From positions 1 through 21,390 of the forward strand of contig CALCJG010000069.1 of the NCBI GenBank assembly GCA_937967705.1: a stretch of DNA of 21,390 nucleotides. Reading direction: 5' to 3'. This DNA comes from an uncultured Spirochaetia bacterium. Its GTDB lineage: Bacteria > Spirochaetota > UBA4802 > JAGODF01. Positions 1 to 8,581 of the stretch are shown here, one piece after another. The notes below the pieces were generated by a model. That model worked only from the letters and a program-made list of their open reading frames with translations. It did not search any database and had not been told where the DNA came from. A program made the translations under genes and the position numbers. How positions within the stretch are numbered: the first letter of the stretch is position 1; every line of letters starts with the position of its first letter.

Positions 1-47
1 GAGATATCCACTCGTGACTGGAGTTCAGACGTGTGCTCTTCCGATCT
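1..47 (+). other. Illumina adapter and index remnant (not genomic)
   Basis: Bases 14-47 match, from memory, the TruSeq read-2 adapter, running from GTGACTGGAGTTC to the GCTCTTCCGATCT end. Bases 1-5 (GAGAT) match the end of the P7 flow-cell primer, and bases 6-13 are eight bases in the position of an i7 index. P7 end, index and adapter in the correct order cannot be chance, so genomic sequence begins at base 48. Any protein reading through this point has an artificial MCSSD start. Confidence 0.97.
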
Positions 48-900
48 GGGGGCGTCCGCGGTCAAGGCGGGGAAACGGGCTACAGCGCCGAAAAAAGCAC
101 CGGGGAGACCATCCGACAAGGGGAAGAGTAAAGGAGGGGCGGTGACCCTGGCCATCTTCTTCGGGATCTATTCCTGGCTCTATACCTACCGACGTGACCG
201 CAACAAGTTCTGGCTGGCCCTGACGATCACGGCGGTCGCCAACTTGATAATATTGTTGAATCTGCCTGAATTTGGTTCTTATACCTCTTATTCAAGGATT
301 TTTCTCGAGAGTATTCAGACGGGAAGTTCTTATTTTTTTATAAAAGCGGGCTGGGTTCTGCTGGGAAGTCTCCTCTCCACCTATGTTTATTTTCCCCTCT
401 ATTTTTGGTCTTTTTTTCAGCGCATAAGTCTTTCGAGGGAGGAGTATAAGGATTATTATTCCCTCTATGCCCCGGAGCGCCTTGAGGATGAGTCCCGCTT
501 TGTCCGCCTGACCCGCCGGGGGGCTGCGGCCCTTGTCGCAGCTGTCGTGATCTTCCTGCTGGGAGAGGGGCTGCTGGGAAGTGTTAAGGCTTCCTCGCTT
601 CATAAACGTGTGAAGCAGGCATCCTATCAGGATAACCGGGACGGCACGGTTACGGACAAGGGCAATGGCCTCATGTGGACGAAGAGTGGCTATTACCAAA
701 AAAGAAAGAGCCGGGAGGAAGCCTTGCAATATGTGAAAAAATTGCGAACCGGGGGGTATAAGGATTGGCGTCTGCCCACAGCTGAGGAATTTGCATGCCA
801 TTTTAAAGCTGATTATTATACCTTCCACTCGTATTTTTTTAATGACATAAAACCCCGTGCCTGGGGGGTCTATAATATTTGGCCCGTCCGGAATTATTGA
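48..900 (+). CDS. Membrane protein with C-terminal DUF1566-type domain, 5' truncated
   Basis: The reading frame is open from the contig edge to TGA at 898-900. The true start is missing: the GTG at 31 lies in adapter, so the first five residues of that frame are artefact. The genomic part starts with a Lys/Ala/Gly-rich linker, then has about four hydrophobic segments (roughly 145-210, 215-270, 325-420 and 520-590). It ends in a soluble tail from about 628 with the DUF1566 pattern DGTVTD...GLMW...A..Y...L..GGY.DWRLPT.EE. The tail is shorter than usual and stops at WPVRNY. In known proteins this domain (Lcl C-terminal) occurs on exported or surface proteins; its biochemical role is unknown. The membrane segments before it suggest the tail is held at the membrane. 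What precedes the linker cannot be seen. Confidence 0.8.
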
Positions 901-952
901 GGATTCCCGGGAGGGGGGAATACGCATTGTCCTGAGTGACGATCTATTTTTC

Positions 953-981
953 TTGACAAACCTTCATAAGACAGATATCCT
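953..981 (+). promoter_or_regulatory. Promoter of the cysteine-rich peptide gene
   Basis: TTGACA (953-958), a 17-bp spacer and TATCCT (976-981). It lies 30 bp before the ATG at 1012, with GGGAGG as ribosome binding site in between. The -35 is a perfect sigma-70 match and the -10 matches 4 of 6. Confidence 0.6.
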
Positions 982-1011
982 CCGGATCATCATAATAATA
1001 GGGAGGCCTCT

Positions 1012-1257
1012 ATGAAAAAGATCGTACTCATCCTCGCCCTTTGCCTCTTCGTCTTCTCCTTTGCCTTTGTGGTAACGCGGACGGACGCGGGTTCCGGGTT
1101 CTGCTTTATGTGCGCTTCGGGAAGCTCATGCCAGTATTGCCGCTCCGGCTCCGGCAAGGATACCAGCGCCGACCGAAAGGCCTGCGAGAACAAGGGCTGC
1201 AAAATCACCGGTACCGCTTCCTGCCCCACCGCGGCCAATGTAAAGATCTGCAACTGA
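1012..1257 (+). CDS. Small secreted cysteine-rich peptide
   Basis: Product of 81 residues, with ATG preceded by GGGAGG. Residues 1-26 form a textbook signal peptide: KK at the N-terminus, a hydrophobic core of about 18 residues, and a plausible cleavage after TDA. The mature part of about 55 residues has eight cysteines (31, 34, 40, 43, 58, 63, 71, 80), starting with two CxxC pairs five residues apart. An even number of cysteines in so small a Gly/Ser-rich exported protein suggests disulfide bonds or a metal site; the sequence alone does not decide. I do not recognise the family. The gene is a single transcription unit with its own promoter and a strong terminator 17 bp after the stop, so it is expressed independently of both neighbours. 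Confidence 0.8.
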   Translation: MKKIVLILALCLFVFSFAFVVTRTDAGSGFCFMCASGSSCQYCRSGSGKDTSADRKACENKGCKITGTASCPTAANVKICN

Positions 1258-1274
1258 CAGCGAATGATTTCATG

Positions 1275-1307
1275 AAAAAAGGGGGCGCCAACGGCGTCCT
1301 TTTTTTT
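1275..1307 (+). terminator. Intrinsic terminator after the cysteine-rich peptide
   Basis: Stem GGGCGCC / GGCGTCC with an AAC loop (one G-U pair), preceded by six A and followed by eight T (1300-1307). The A and T runs extend the stem. Confidence 0.85.
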
Positions 1308-1423
1308 CGAACCAGCACATCTCTGATCGGTTTCTCACCGGTTCATGAATCCCATTCAATGGTCATTCCTGACAGCAAATGATCCTGTTGTAACGTTGTG
1401 CGGAATATAAAATAGTTTTTTTC

Positions 1424-1451
1424 TTGACCCTTGGGCGGAAGAGGATAGGAT
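1424..1451 (+). promoter_or_regulatory. Candidate promoter of the discoidin-like lipoprotein
   Basis: TTGACC (1424-1429), a 16-bp spacer and TAGGAT (1446-1451), about 97 bp before the ATG at 1548. It follows the terminator at 1275-1307, so the lipoprotein gene needs its own promoter. The -10 is only moderate. Confidence 0.4.
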
Positions 1452-1547
1452 GACCTGTGTGCCATGGGATGTCGCCCGGCGTCTTTCCCTGCCGCTATTC
1501 TCCCAGGATGGGGAGCAAAAAATCAAAAAAATGACGAGGAGGTCCGT

Positions 1548-2516
1548 ATGAATTCTTTTCCTGCAAGGAAAAATTCCGCCACGCTTCCTGCTGTGCTGAT
1601 GCCGTTCATTCTCATCGGGATGATTGTCTTGGCCAACTTCGGATGCGCCCCGGAGGCCAGCAGCGAGCAGATCAAGTTCGTCAGGGCAACCAGCACCCTG
1701 CCCAGCAGTGCCAATTACACCTATTACCCGGATAACCTCGTCGACGGCAATCCCAATACCTGCTGGGCCGAGGGGGCCCCGGGGACCGGTCTGGGGGAGG
1801 GGTTCACGATCTTCTTCAAGAAGAAGGTGAAGGTGAAGAAATTTACCATCGTCAACGGCTTCAATCACCCAAAATATTACGGGATGAACGGACGCGTGTC
1901 CCGGTTCTCCATAAACGGGGTCGAGGTTTCCGTGCCGGACAGCGGACCGGGCAAGGCGGTTTCAGTGGAAGTCGATCCGCCGGTCGTTTCCAGCCAGGTC
2001 ACCTTTGTCATCCGGGGGGTGTACCCGGGGAGCAAAGCCAAGGATCTCTGCATCAGCGACATCTCCTTCGGTGAGAACGTGCCGGTACGCACGGAAAAGG
2101 AGAGCGGATCCAACTGGATGTGCGGTCTCTATGTCCGCCACTGCGGCCATTCCTTCGACGGCGTGATGCAGGAACATCCCTGCGAGGGGGATGACAGGAA
2201 CGCGACCATCGAACTGCTTCCCAATAAGCGGTTCAAGATACGCTACGGCGTGCAGAAGCCGGAGCACTGGGGCAGCTGGTCCGTTAAAAGGGGAAAGCTG
2301 GTCTATGACCTTCAGGACGGCGGTCCGGGAACGCCCCCGCCGTCGGAGATGGAGGGTTTTTTCCTCACCCTGACGCCGGATTCCGATTCTCCCTATATGA
2401 CCGGTGATCTCTGGCGCGAACCCTTCTTTCTCACGGACCGGGGGAGCCACAAACACAAGCTCATGACGGTCTCGGGGTCCTACGTGAACCTGCAGTGTCA
2501 TTTCCGAAAGAGATAA
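1548..2516 (+). CDS. Putative lipoprotein with NADase-type/discoidin-like glycan-binding domain
   Basis: Product of 322 residues. The ATG at 1548 is chosen because GAGGAGG lies 6 bases before it and the signal peptide starts there; an upstream in-frame ATG at 1464 would add an unlikely leader. Residues 11-32 are hydrophobic, followed by Cys33 in NFGC, a loose lipobox that would place the protein in an outer or inner membrane leaflet. Residues about 40-183 look like a discoidin (F5/8 type C) jelly roll of the NADase-type glycan-binding group: LVDGNPNTCWAEG, FTIFFKKKVKVKKFTIVNG, ISDISF. Residues about 190-322 form a second, unrecognised domain with GLY, GSWSVKRGKLVYDL and several cysteines, perhaps a small beta barrel. 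The likely role is binding carbohydrate at the cell surface; the ligand cannot be told. No T-rich terminator follows, and the next gene is convergent. Confidence 0.78.
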   Translation: MNSFPARKNSATLPAVLMPFILIGMIVLANFGCAPEASSEQIKFVRATSTLPSSANYTYYPDNLVDGNPNTCWAEGAPGTGLGEGFTIFFKKKVKVKKFTIVNGFNHPKYYGMNGRVSRFSINGVEVSVPDSGPGKAVSVEVDPPVVSSQVTFVIRGVYPGSKAKDLCISDISFGENVPVRTEKESGSNWMCGLYVRHCGHSFDGVMQEHPCEGDDRNATIELLPNKRFKIRYGVQKPEHWGSWSVKRGKLVYDLQDGGPGTPPPSEMEGFFLTLTPDSDSPYMTGDLWREPFFLTDRGSHKHKLMTVSGSYVNLQCHFRKR

Positions 2517-2535
2517 GCATACCCCGGCGGGGGGG

Positions 2536-3627
2536 TCAGTGAAGGTCCTCCCGGCCGGGAAACATCACCCCCTTCTTTAAAAGACCCAGGTAGTCCCGGA
2601 CGGCGGCCGCTTCAGTCCCGCGGGGAAGGGAGACCGGGTCGATCCCGGAGCGCATCAGCCGGATCCGGAGGCTTTCGAATTCCTCCCTCCGGGGGCCGCA
2701 GGACTCTTCCAGGAAGAGAACCGTCTCTATGCCGTAGTTTTTCAGGAGCTTATAGAGGAGATCGTAGCGCTCCCGGGCCGTGCGCAGGGAAGGGCAGAGG
2801 GGGCGATAGGTAAAGGAGTTGATGATCTCGTAGTAGATGTACCGCGAGGCGGTATTGTAGGAGGGGTCAAACTGACGCCGCCCGTTGCAGAGGTCATCCT
2901 CCACGATTAGGCAGCCCTCCTCCTCGAGGTCGTCCAGCAAATCCCCCCGGTACAGGAGCGGGCCGTTGACGAGCACCGGGAGCAGGGTCTCCGGGGTCTC
3001 GCTCTTGACGTCGTTGAGGGCGTCCAGCAGGGCCGAGAGAGGTCCCTGCACCAGGTCGACGGGCAGGCAGGCGGCGGCCTCGAAGACGCAGAGCAGATCG
3101 TCCTGGGAGAGGAGCGCCGGTTTCAGCTGGCGCATGCTGGCGATTCCCCGTACGGTGCGGCGCAGCACGTTGTAGCCCTCGGTGATCTCCGCCAGGAGGT
3201 TCATGTCCACCTCATCCAGATTGATTCCGAACTGGAGGCTCAGCAGTTTCTGCATCTCCTCGTGAAGTTTTACGCTGGCCTCCTCCCCGTACCCCTCGAA
3301 GAGGGGAAAGAGGCAGACCTTCGATATGCCGGGAAACGGCCGGGAGCAGAGGCAGCAGCGGTCGGGAAAGATCAGGCAGTCGAAGAGGTCCGCGGCCTCC
3401 CCCCATGAGGAAGAGTTTCCCTCCTGGACGCATCCCCCCATGAACCGGGCGGGCAGCCTCAGGGGAAGGATGCGCGCCGCCGCCAGGATTTCCACGGGCA
3501 GAAAATCACAAGCCAGCCCCGCTGTTGGCAATCCCCGGGTTGCGTTGTACTCCCGTATCGTACCGGAATAATGGGTCAGCATGCCCCGCAGAGGATCCAC
3601 CAGATGTCGCAATACCGATGATTTCAT
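2536..3627 (-). CDS. 2-hydroxyacyl-CoA dehydratase D-component family protein (HgdB/FldC-like), standalone
   Basis: Product of 363 residues, ATG at 3627 with AAGGA 8 bases upstream. The family hallmarks are visible: GLACDFLPVEILAAARILPLRL near residue 40, DCLIFPDRCCLCS at 83-95, then EEEGCLIVEDDLCNGRRQFD, and a C-terminal EESCGPRREEFESLRIRLMRSGIDPVSL that matches the usual second substrate/cluster half. Cysteines 40, 66, 84, 91, 92 and 94 could bind a 4Fe-4S or double-cubane cluster. Family members dehydrate 2-hydroxyacyl-CoA, reduce aromatic CoA esters, or act as double-cubane reductases, all with an ATP-driven activator. Neither a partner subunit nor an activator is in this window, so the substrate is unknown and it could be a DCCP-type protein. 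It is read divergently from the glycosyltransferase. Confidence 0.75.
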   Translation of the reverse strand: MKSSVLRHLVDPLRGMLTHYSGTIREYNATRGLPTAGLACDFLPVEILAAARILPLRLPARFMGGCVQEGNSSSWGEAADLFDCLIFPDRCCLCSRPFPGISKVCLFPLFEGYGEEASVKLHEEMQKLLSLQFGINLDEVDMNLLAEITEGYNVLRRTVRGIASMRQLKPALLSQDDLLCVFEAAACLPVDLVQGPLSALLDALNDVKSETPETLLPVLVNGPLLYRGDLLDDLEEEGCLIVEDDLCNGRRQFDPSYNTASRYIYYEIINSFTYRPLCPSLRTARERYDLLYKLLKNYGIETVLFLEESCGPRREEFESLRIRLMRSGIDPVSLPRGTEAAAVRDYLGLLKKGVMFPGREDLH

Positions 3628-3727
3628 GGATGTTTTCCTTGACAGATAAGGCCTTTATGGATGAACATCATCTCCTTCCCGCTCTCCCGTGTAAAGTCTT
3701 TCCCGGAGCGGGAGACTCAAATTTTGA

Positions 3728-3756
3728 TTGAAATATCCGCGACCCCGGGGCATAAT
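3728..3756 (+). promoter_or_regulatory. Promoter of the glycosyltransferase gene
   Basis: TTGAAA (3728-3733), a 17-bp spacer and CATAAT (3751-3756). Transcription would begin near 3763, leaving a leader of about 50 bases before the ATG at 3813. It sits in the 185-bp gap between two divergent genes. Confidence 0.55.
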
Positions 3757-3812
3757 CCGGGTACGGGTGCCGTCTCAGGGGCCCGGTGCTGGATTATAAG
3801 GAGCGTAATGCC

Positions 3813-4799
3813 ATGCCGTCAACAAAGAAGAAAGAACCGGATCTGTCGATCGTACTGCCCGTTTACAACGAGGAGGAGAACGTCCGCCTTCAGTACGAGA
3901 ACATCGTCAGCAATGTGGAGCCCTTAAAACTCAACTTTGAGATGATCTTCGTCAATGACGGCAGCTCGGACGGTTCCCCGGATATTCTGAGGGAACTGGC
4001 CAAAAAGGACCGTCGCGTCAAGGTAATCAATTTCCGGCGCAACTTCGGGCAGACGGCGGCGATGATGGCGGGGATCGATTACTCCACCGGCGAGGTGGTG
4101 GTCTTCATGGATTCCGACCTCCAAAACGACGCGGAGGACATCCGTCGGCTCCTGGAGAAGATTCACGAGGGTTACGATGTGGTGAGCGGGTGGCGGAAGA
4201 ACCGCAAGGATAAGCTGATCTCCCGGAAGATCCCGTCGCGGATTGCCAACTGGATCATCTCCCGGGTGGGCGGGGTTCCCCTGCACGACCTGGGCTGTTC
4301 GCTCAAGGCCTATCGGGGCGAGGTCCTGCGGCAGGTCAAGCTCTACGGGGAGATGCACCGCTTCATCCCCGTGCACGCCTCCTGGGTGGGCGCCAGGATC
4401 ACGGAAATCCCCGTGAACCATCACGAGAGGAAGTTTGGCCAGTCCAAGTACGGGATCAAGCGCACCTTCAAGGTGCTTCTGGATCTGGTTACGGTCAAGT
4501 TCATGGGCTCCTATTCCACCAAGCCCATCTATGTGTTCGGGGGGATGGGATTCCTTCTCTTCGTCTTCGGCCTTCTGACAGGCGCCTCCACGCTGGTGAT
4601 GCGCTTTACGCTGCACTTCTCTGTGATGAAGAACCCCCTGCTGCTGCTTACCATCCTGCTGACCATCATGCTGATGATACTCTCGGTGCTCTTCATCTCT
4701 CTGGGGATACTGGCGGAGCTGCTGATCCGGGTCTATCACGAGTCCCAGGCCATGCCGGCCTATCGCGTCAGGGATACCGTCAACCTGGGGCGGTCCTGA
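3813..4799 (+). CDS. Polyprenyl-phosphate glycosyltransferase, GT2 family (GtrB/ArnC/DPM1-like)
   Basis: Product of 328 residues. The ATG at 3813 is chosen over the GTG at 3786 because AAGGAG (3798-3803) lies 9 bases before it and inside the longer frame. Residues 11-225 are a GT-A domain: LSIVLPVYNEEENV, VNDGSSDGS (48-55), RNFGQTAAMMAGID and the metal-binding D100-S-D102-LQ. GQSKYGIKRTFKVLLDL follows. Two membrane segments at about 235-262 and 273-305 close the protein. The family transfers a sugar from a nucleotide sugar to undecaprenyl phosphate on the cytoplasmic face, for O-antigen, lipid A or surface glycan modification. Which sugar cannot be read from sequence. No flippase or second transferase is adjacent. 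Its 3' end overlaps the convergent thioesterase by 20 bp. Confidence 0.92.
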   Translation: MPSTKKKEPDLSIVLPVYNEEENVRLQYENIVSNVEPLKLNFEMIFVNDGSSDGSPDILRELAKKDRRVKVINFRRNFGQTAAMMAGIDYSTGEVVVFMDSDLQNDAEDIRRLLEKIHEGYDVVSGWRKNRKDKLISRKIPSRIANWIISRVGGVPLHDLGCSLKAYRGEVLRQVKLYGEMHRFIPVHASWVGARITEIPVNHHERKFGQSKYGIKRTFKVLLDLVTVKFMGSYSTKPIYVFGGMGFLLFVFGLLTGASTLVMRFTLHFSVMKNPLLLLTILLTIMLMILSVLFISLGILAELLIRVYHESQAMPAYRVRDTVNLGRS

Positions 4800-5298
4800 C
4801 CTCCAGCATCTGGCGGAACTCCTCAATCTCCTCTTCCTGGAAACGCCCCATCCGTTTCATGAAATCCAGGGAGATGAGTGCGAAGGTGCCCCGGGAGCGG
4901 GCGCAAAGGACGTTCTCGGCGTTGTAGAGGCTTCCCTCGATCAGGGCCTCCCGGTCGCTGATCTTTTCCACGACGCGGCCCTCGGCCCTCACCTCCGTTT
5001 CCACGAAAACCGGTTTCAGAAAATCCACCGTTATCGACTTGGTGAGTATGAAGGTCTTCAGGAGGTAGATGGTGGTCCAGCTCATTACCTCATCCATCAC
5101 CGTGGAGATGACGCCCCCGTGGGCCAGGGTCTCCCATCCGCAGAGATGGGGGGGGATGGTCACCCAGGAGAAGACGGCCTTCTCGTCGGTATAAAACTCC
5201 ATGCGAAGCCCCTTGTCGTTGCCGGGGCTGCAGCCGAAGCAGTTGTGATTGCTGCGGTTCATGAGCTTGCGCAGGCTCTCTCGCGGGTGATTTGTCAT
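4780..5298 (-). CDS. PaaI-type hotdog thioesterase
   Basis: Product of 172 residues. The ATG at 5298 has GAGGAAG just upstream; the frame is open further back but lacks a ribosome site there. The N-terminal pattern NCFGCSPGNDKGLRMEF (19-35) and the AHGGVISTVMDEVMSW block (59-74) are typical of the PaaI branch of the 4HBT/hotdog fold, with HGG at 60-62 and D69-E70 in the helix that carries the catalytic acid. Such enzymes hydrolyse acyl- or aryl-CoA thioesters and act as dimers or tetramers. Cys20 and Cys23 belong to a CFGC motif common in this subgroup, whose role is not clear. Substrate unknown. It runs into the convergent glycosyltransferase, sharing 4780-4799. Confidence 0.88.
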   Translation of the reverse strand: MTNHPRESLRKLMNRSNHNCFGCSPGNDKGLRMEFYTDEKAVFSWVTIPPHLCGWETLAHGGVISTVMDEVMSWTTIYLLKTFILTKSITVDFLKPVFVETEVRAEGRVVEKISDREALIEGSLYNAENVLCARSRGTFALISLDFMKRMGRFQEEEIEEFRQMLEVRTAPG

Positions 5299-5446
5299 GA
5301 TCTTCCTCTTCGTCTCTCTTTCGTTGATAATAAGGAAGGGGTAACGGGATGTCCCCTTTTTGGCAATAGTTTTTCTCAAAAAAAATGACTCCACTCCCCA
5401 AAGGCAGCGGCTCTTTTATCTGCCCTCGGCGCTGACGATAATTTGA

Positions 5447-5475
5447 TTGACTCCTGATGGGATTTCTGATATAAA
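5447..5475 (+). promoter_or_regulatory. Promoter of the small lipoprotein gene
   Basis: TTGACT (5447-5452), a 17-bp spacer and TATAAA (5470-5475), a strong sigma-70 pair. Transcription would start near 5482. The TTG at 5447, which opens the reading frame, is therefore part of the promoter and not a start codon. Confidence 0.75.
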
Positions 5476-5506
5476 AAGGGATAATAACAAAAATGCGAGG
5501 ATGCGA

Positions 5507-6022
5507 ATGAAGTTACTGAAATGGTTGCCCCTTCTGGTCCTGCTGGTTGGGAACTGCCAGAGCCTGCCGGAGGTCGTGGACGATTCGGACATTGAAAAGG
5601 GCTTCTATAAAACCGAGGACTGCCAGGAGATCCTGCGAAAGAGGCATAAAAACGGTTCCTATGTTTATCTCTACGAGAACCGCCAGAGGATACTGGAGGG
5701 ATGGGTGGATGATAACACCTGCCGCATGATAGGCGAGGGAACTCCCAAGCCGAACCTCAGCAATGCCGTTCAGCGCAAAGGAACGGCCCGAGAAGCGGCG
5801 CTTCTTCGCGCTCAAGCGAAGATGCTGATGCAGGTGCAGGAAGATCAGGGGGGAGCCGGCAGCGTTGTTAAGGGGGATGAGCTTAAAAAGATCACGGGTT
5901 TTATCAGGGGAGGGCGCGTCCTATGCGAACGCCATTACCCCGGAGATGTCTGCCTCATTCTTTATGAGGTGCAGCGGCCGAATCTGAAAACCCTTCTGGG
6001 CTCCGGTCTAAAAAAACCCTGA
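5507..6022 (+). CDS. Small lipoprotein, LPP20/FlgT-N-like
   Basis: Product of 171 residues. The ATG at 5507 is chosen because GAGG ends 6 bases before it; an ATG at 5501 is a near alternative, and the strong promoter at 5447-5475 rules out anything earlier. The signal peptide MKLLKWLPLLVLLVGNC ends in a V-G-N-C lipobox with Cys17 as lipidation site. Asn just before the Cys is unusual for Escherichia coli but is found in leptospiral LipL41. The stretch around residues 75-125 (GEGTPKPN...GTAREAALLRAQAKMLMQV) resembles the helix of LPP20 and FlgT N-terminal domains, and GDVCLILYEV near the end fits the closing strand. Those families are envelope lipoproteins or flagellar assembly factors; the role here is unknown. 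It is a single gene closed by the terminator at 6061-6088. Confidence 0.75.
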   Translation: MKLLKWLPLLVLLVGNCQSLPEVVDDSDIEKGFYKTEDCQEILRKRHKNGSYVYLYENRQRILEGWVDDNTCRMIGEGTPKPNLSNAVQRKGTAREAALLRAQAKMLMQVQEDQGGAGSVVKGDELKKITGFIRGGRVLCERHYPGDVCLILYEVQRPNLKTLLGSGLKKP

Positions 6023-6060
6023 GGGTTCCCGGTCATCATTGCATATAATATGATATAAAA

Positions 6061-6088
6061 AAAAGGCGCCGGATAATCGGCGCCTTTT
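6061..6088. terminator. Bidirectional terminator between the lipoprotein and groEL
   Basis: Perfect stem AAAAGGCGCCG (6061-6071) / CGGCGCCTTTT (6078-6088) with a GATAAT loop. On the minus strand it is followed by a run of eight T, ideal for ending groEL. On the plus strand the T tract is four bases. Confidence 0.92.
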
Positions 6089-6111
6089 CGGATATATAAT
6101 CAAGGGGGATA

Positions 6112-8057
<1,946 letters not shown>

Positions 8058-8210
8058 TTTACGCCTCCTTACTTGATTTAAGAATATTAGTGATTGGAGG
8101 AGCGGTAGGGTGTGTGGTTCGAAGCTGACCTGTAAGGCTCCTTCACACGATACCAGGCCCCTGCCTAATCATAATTTCGAAAAAGTTTTTTCGTTAAAAA
8201 ATGCGGTTTT
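8058..8210 (-). other. groES 5' leader
   Basis: Stretch between the CIRCE and the GTG of groES. It contains the AAGGAGG ribosome site and possible pairing of GTGTG (about 8110) with CACAC (about 8153), but no convincing named RNA element or gene. Confidence 0.4.
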
Positions 8211-8238
8211 GTTAGCACTCTTTTTGATGAGTGCTAAC
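8211..8238. promoter_or_regulatory. CIRCE operator (HrcA site) of groES-groEL
   Basis: Perfect 10-bp inverted repeat GTTAGCACTC (8211-8220) / GAGTGCTAAC (8229-8238). The consensus bound by the HrcA repressor is TTAGCACTC-N9-GAGTGCTAA. Both 9-bp arms match in full, but the spacer here is 8 bases (8221-8228), one short, and contains five T in a row. It lies just downstream of the proximal -10, where HrcA would block initiation. hrcA itself is not in this window. Confidence 0.95.
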
Positions 8239-8245
8239 AAGAGTA

Positions 8246-8273
8246 AAAATACAGGTATTCTGGAATTTATCAA
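8246..8273 (-). promoter_or_regulatory. Proximal groES-groEL promoter
   Basis: On the minus strand, TTGATA (8268-8273), a 16-bp spacer and TATTTT (8246-8251). The start point would fall at the edge of the CIRCE, the usual arrangement for HrcA repression. Confidence 0.55.
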
Positions 8274-8280
8274 GCCTGTT

Positions 8281-8309
8281 ATGATTTGTTTATCGGTGAT
8301 TATTGTCAA
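8281..8309 (-). promoter_or_regulatory. Alternative distal groES-groEL promoter
   Basis: On the minus strand, a perfect TTGACA (8304-8309), a 17-bp spacer and AATCAT (8281-8286, 4 of 6). Transcripts from here would also cross the CIRCE. Either this or the proximal pair could be the main promoter. Confidence 0.45.
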
Positions 8310-8458
8310 TTATTTTAATATATAATCGTTTATGGCTAAAATACTCCCGCTTCTAAAAAACAGACCCTTTTTTTAATTAATTTTATAACCAAAACGGCAT
8401 TCTGTGCCCATAAGGAGGGTAGGCCGACGGGATTCCTTCCTTTTCCGCGTAAACATGA

Positions 8459-8486
8459 TTGCCTTCAGAAGGGAATATGGTATAGT
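8459..8486 (+). promoter_or_regulatory. Promoter of the SpoIIE-type phosphatase gene
   Basis: TTGCCT (8459-8464), a 16-bp spacer and TATAGT (8481-8486), giving a leader of about 90 bases. The AT-rich stretch between this and the groES promoters (about 8310-8458) shows no gene. Confidence 0.55.
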
Positions 8487-8581
8487 GGCCTGGGGGTGAT
8501 GAGCCCGAATGGGAAAAAGGGCCTGTCTTTGTCGCAATGACGGGGTCCTTGAATAAAAAAACTGGAAGGGGATGCCCTGAG

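Noticed and set aside
1464..1547. N-terminal extension of the discoidin-like lipoprotein
   Set aside because: The GAGGAGG site and signal peptide both point to the ATG at 1548.
3639..3644. Perfect TTGACA on the plus strand as glycosyltransferase -35
   Set aside because: No -10 lies at 16-18 bases; the pair at 3728-3756 is better and nearer.
3924..4826. 300-codon frame antisense to the glycosyltransferase
   Set aside because: His/Gln-rich complement of a clear GT2 gene, with no start signal.
8110..8325. 71-codon frame across the groES control region
   Set aside because: It runs through the CIRCE and both groES promoters, without a ribosome site.
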